Shown here: one piece after another, positions 5,330-6,345 of the stretch
Layout: each line of letters starts with the position of its first letter
Numbering within the stretch: position 1 is the first letter of the stretch
Assembly (NCBI GenBank): GCA_905193395.1
Contig: CAJJOO010000094.1
Span: 1-6,345 of the forward strand
Direction: 5' to 3'
Source of the DNA: an uncultured Porphyromonadaceae bacterium
GTDB lineage: Bacteria > Bacteroidota > Bacteroidia > Bacteroidales > Muribaculaceae
Length of the DNA stretch: 6,345 bases
Position numbers and translations under genes: made by a program
The notes under the pieces: generated by a model
Database searches by the model: none
What the model was told of the DNA's origin: nothing
Seen by the model: only the letters and a program-made list of their open reading frames with translations

Positions 5330-6345
5330 ATGGATTACTCACAATTTTTAGCAATGAAACAGGAACTGGCTGTTCTTGTCGTGTTCCTGCTCGTGTTCAT
5401 CTACGACACGTTCATGCCGAGTTCCACCCGCAAGGCCCTGCCCGTCTTCACCACCGTCCTCATGCTTCTGGTGACCGTGGCCGGCTGTCTGGGCTGCTGT
5501 CTGGGTGTGGACGCCGACACCACCGCTTTCGCCGGCATGTACGAGACCTCGCCCGTGGTTTCCGCTATCAAGAACATCCTCAACATCGGTGTCGTCATTG
5601 TTCTCATCCAGTCAATCAAGTGGGCCAACGGCGAACTCATGATAATGCGCCGCGGCGAGTTCTACGAACTGCTGCTCGTGACACTCTTCGGCATGTACCT
5701 CATGGTTTCCGCACGCCACTTCCTGGTGTTTGTCATCGGTCTCGAATGTGCCTCGCTGCCCCTCGCCGCAATGGTCGCCTTCGACAAGAACCGCTCCGAA
5801 AGCCATGAAGCCGCCGTCAAATACATGCTCACAGCCGTATTCTCCTCGGCCGTGTTCATGATGGGTCTATCGTTTGTCTACGCAATCGCCGGCTCGCTCT
5901 ACTTCCAGCAGATTTATATGGCAGCCTTCGGTGCCCAGTCCACGCTGATGATTATGGCGCTTGCCTTCGTCATCGCCGGTATCGGTTTCAAACTCTCGTT
6001 GGTTCCCTTCCATCTGTGGACGGCCGACGTTTACCAGGGCGCTCCCACATCCGTCACCTCCTATCTGTCCGTAATCTCAAAGGGCGCAGCCGCGTTCGCC
6101 TTCCTCGCCATTCTGGCCCAGGTATTCGGCTCGTTCTACCATCAGGCATGGGAATGGATGCTCTACGCGCTGATTATCCTCACAATCACCCTCGGTAACC
6201 TTTTTGCCATCCGCCAGCGCAACATGAAGCGCTTCCTCGCTTTCTCGTCGATTTCGCAGGCCGGCTACATCATGCTCGGTGTCATCGCCTACAACACCCT
6301 GGGCATGGCCGCCATGATGTTGTACATCCTCGTCTACATCTTTTC
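5330..6345 (+). CDS. nuoN: Complex I antiporter-like subunit NuoN (ND2 homologue), 3' truncated by window edge
   Basis: NuoN is the pumping subunit next to NuoK. The window holds 338 codons plus two bases; E. coli NuoN has 485 residues, so roughly 140 should follow. Path residues present are E139 (GLECASLP, TM5; Ec E133), K164 (AAVKYML), K221 (GFKLSLVPFHLW, TM7; Ec K217), K251 (SVISKGAAA, TM8; Ec K247) and K300 (RNMKRFLAFSSISQAGY; Ec K295). TADVYQGAPT at 231-240 is a typical NuoN signature. I start it at ATG 5330 (MDYSQFLAMK), 20 bases after nuoM; a second ATG at 5354 (MKQELAVL) is also possible and would leave out eight residues. Neither has a Shine-Dalgarno. TM2 contains three closely spaced cysteines (C53, C56, C57). 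The reading frame is open to the edge, so truncation is only due to the window. Confidence 0.95.
   Translation, partial: MDYSQFLAMKQELAVLVVFLLVFIYDTFMPSSTRKALPVFTTVLMLLVTVAGCLGCCLGVDADTTAFAGMYETSPVVSAIKNILNIGVVIVLIQSIKWANGELMIMRRGEFYELLLVTLFGMYLMVSARHFLVFVIGLECASLPLAAMVAFDKNRSESHEAAVKYMLTAVFSSAVFMMGLSFVYAIAGSLYFQQIYMAAFGAQSTLMIMALAFVIAGIGFKLSLVPFHLWTADVYQGAPTSVTSYLSVISKGAAAFAFLAILAQVFGSFYHQAWEWMLYALIILTITLGNLFAIRQRNMKRFLAFSSISQAGYIMLGVIAYNTLGMAAMMLYILVYIF

Noticed and set aside
4083..5354. 423-residue open frame on the - strand opposite nuoM and the nuoN start
   Set aside because: Same effect: aligned antisense of nuoM with an acidic, His-rich shadow protein and no recognisable domain. The sense strand encodes a complete NuoM.
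124..6345. Alternative identity as a Mrp antiporter, Fpo or membrane hydrogenase (Hyf/Mbh) operon
   Set aside because: NuoL, NuoM and NuoN-type proteins occur in those complexes, but the gene order I-J-K-L-M-N, the typical NuoI with two clusters, and the NuoK with both glutamates fit complex I. No MrpE/F/G-like or hydrogenase genes are present in the window.
1..6345. Mobile elements, CRISPR arrays, tRNA or rRNA genes
   Set aside because: The window is almost fully covered by six contiguous genes. I saw no spaced direct repeats, terminal inverted repeats, transposase motifs or RNA gene signatures in the short gaps.

Overview
The window is a stretch of a respiratory complex I (NADH:quinone oxidoreductase-type, Nuo) operon. 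All genes are on the + strand, in the order nuoI - nuoJ - nuoK - nuoL - nuoM - nuoN. The last gene runs off the right edge. The first 123 bases hold the end of whatever lies upstream, expected from gene order to be nuoH, plus a short AT-rich leader.

The organism looks like a member of the Bacteroidota, probably the order Bacteroidales (gut-type, GC-rich coding sequence with many C-ending codons). The reasons are the absence of any convincing Shine-Dalgarno sequence before all six starts, the A/T-rich bases just ahead of most start codons, and the gene order. This is an inference from style, not a database match. Known Bacteroides nuo clusters lack nuoE, nuoF and nuoG, so their complex has no NADH-oxidising module. 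This window cannot show that directly because those genes would lie outside it.

Layout: 1-123, upstream gene tail and leader; 124-876, NuoI, the two-cluster ferredoxin subunit with a long alanine-rich tail; 895-1407 NuoJ and 1416-1727 NuoK, small membrane subunits; 1733-3742 NuoL, 3780-5309 NuoM and 5330-6345 (partial) NuoN, the three antiporter-like proton-pumping subunits. Gaps are 5 to 37 bases, consistent with one transcript. No internal promoter, terminator, RNA gene, mobile element or CRISPR was found.

How they work together: NuoI carries two [4Fe-4S] clusters (N6a/N6b) that pass electrons towards the quinone site. NuoJ and NuoK link the quinone module to the membrane arm. NuoL, NuoM and NuoN carry the chain of buried Glu/Lys/His residues thought to move protons.

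This is a core metabolic operon, not a new system. The most interesting details are (1) NuoM has lost the TM7 lysine that is essential in E. coli and is still present in the NuoL and NuoN next to it, while carrying a NuoL-type histidine in TM8; (2) NuoI ends in a roughly 95-residue Ala/Lys/Pro tail that resembles the repeat tail of RnfC; and (3) a coding-like 69-base stretch sits just upstream of nuoI, out of reach of a normal reading frame.
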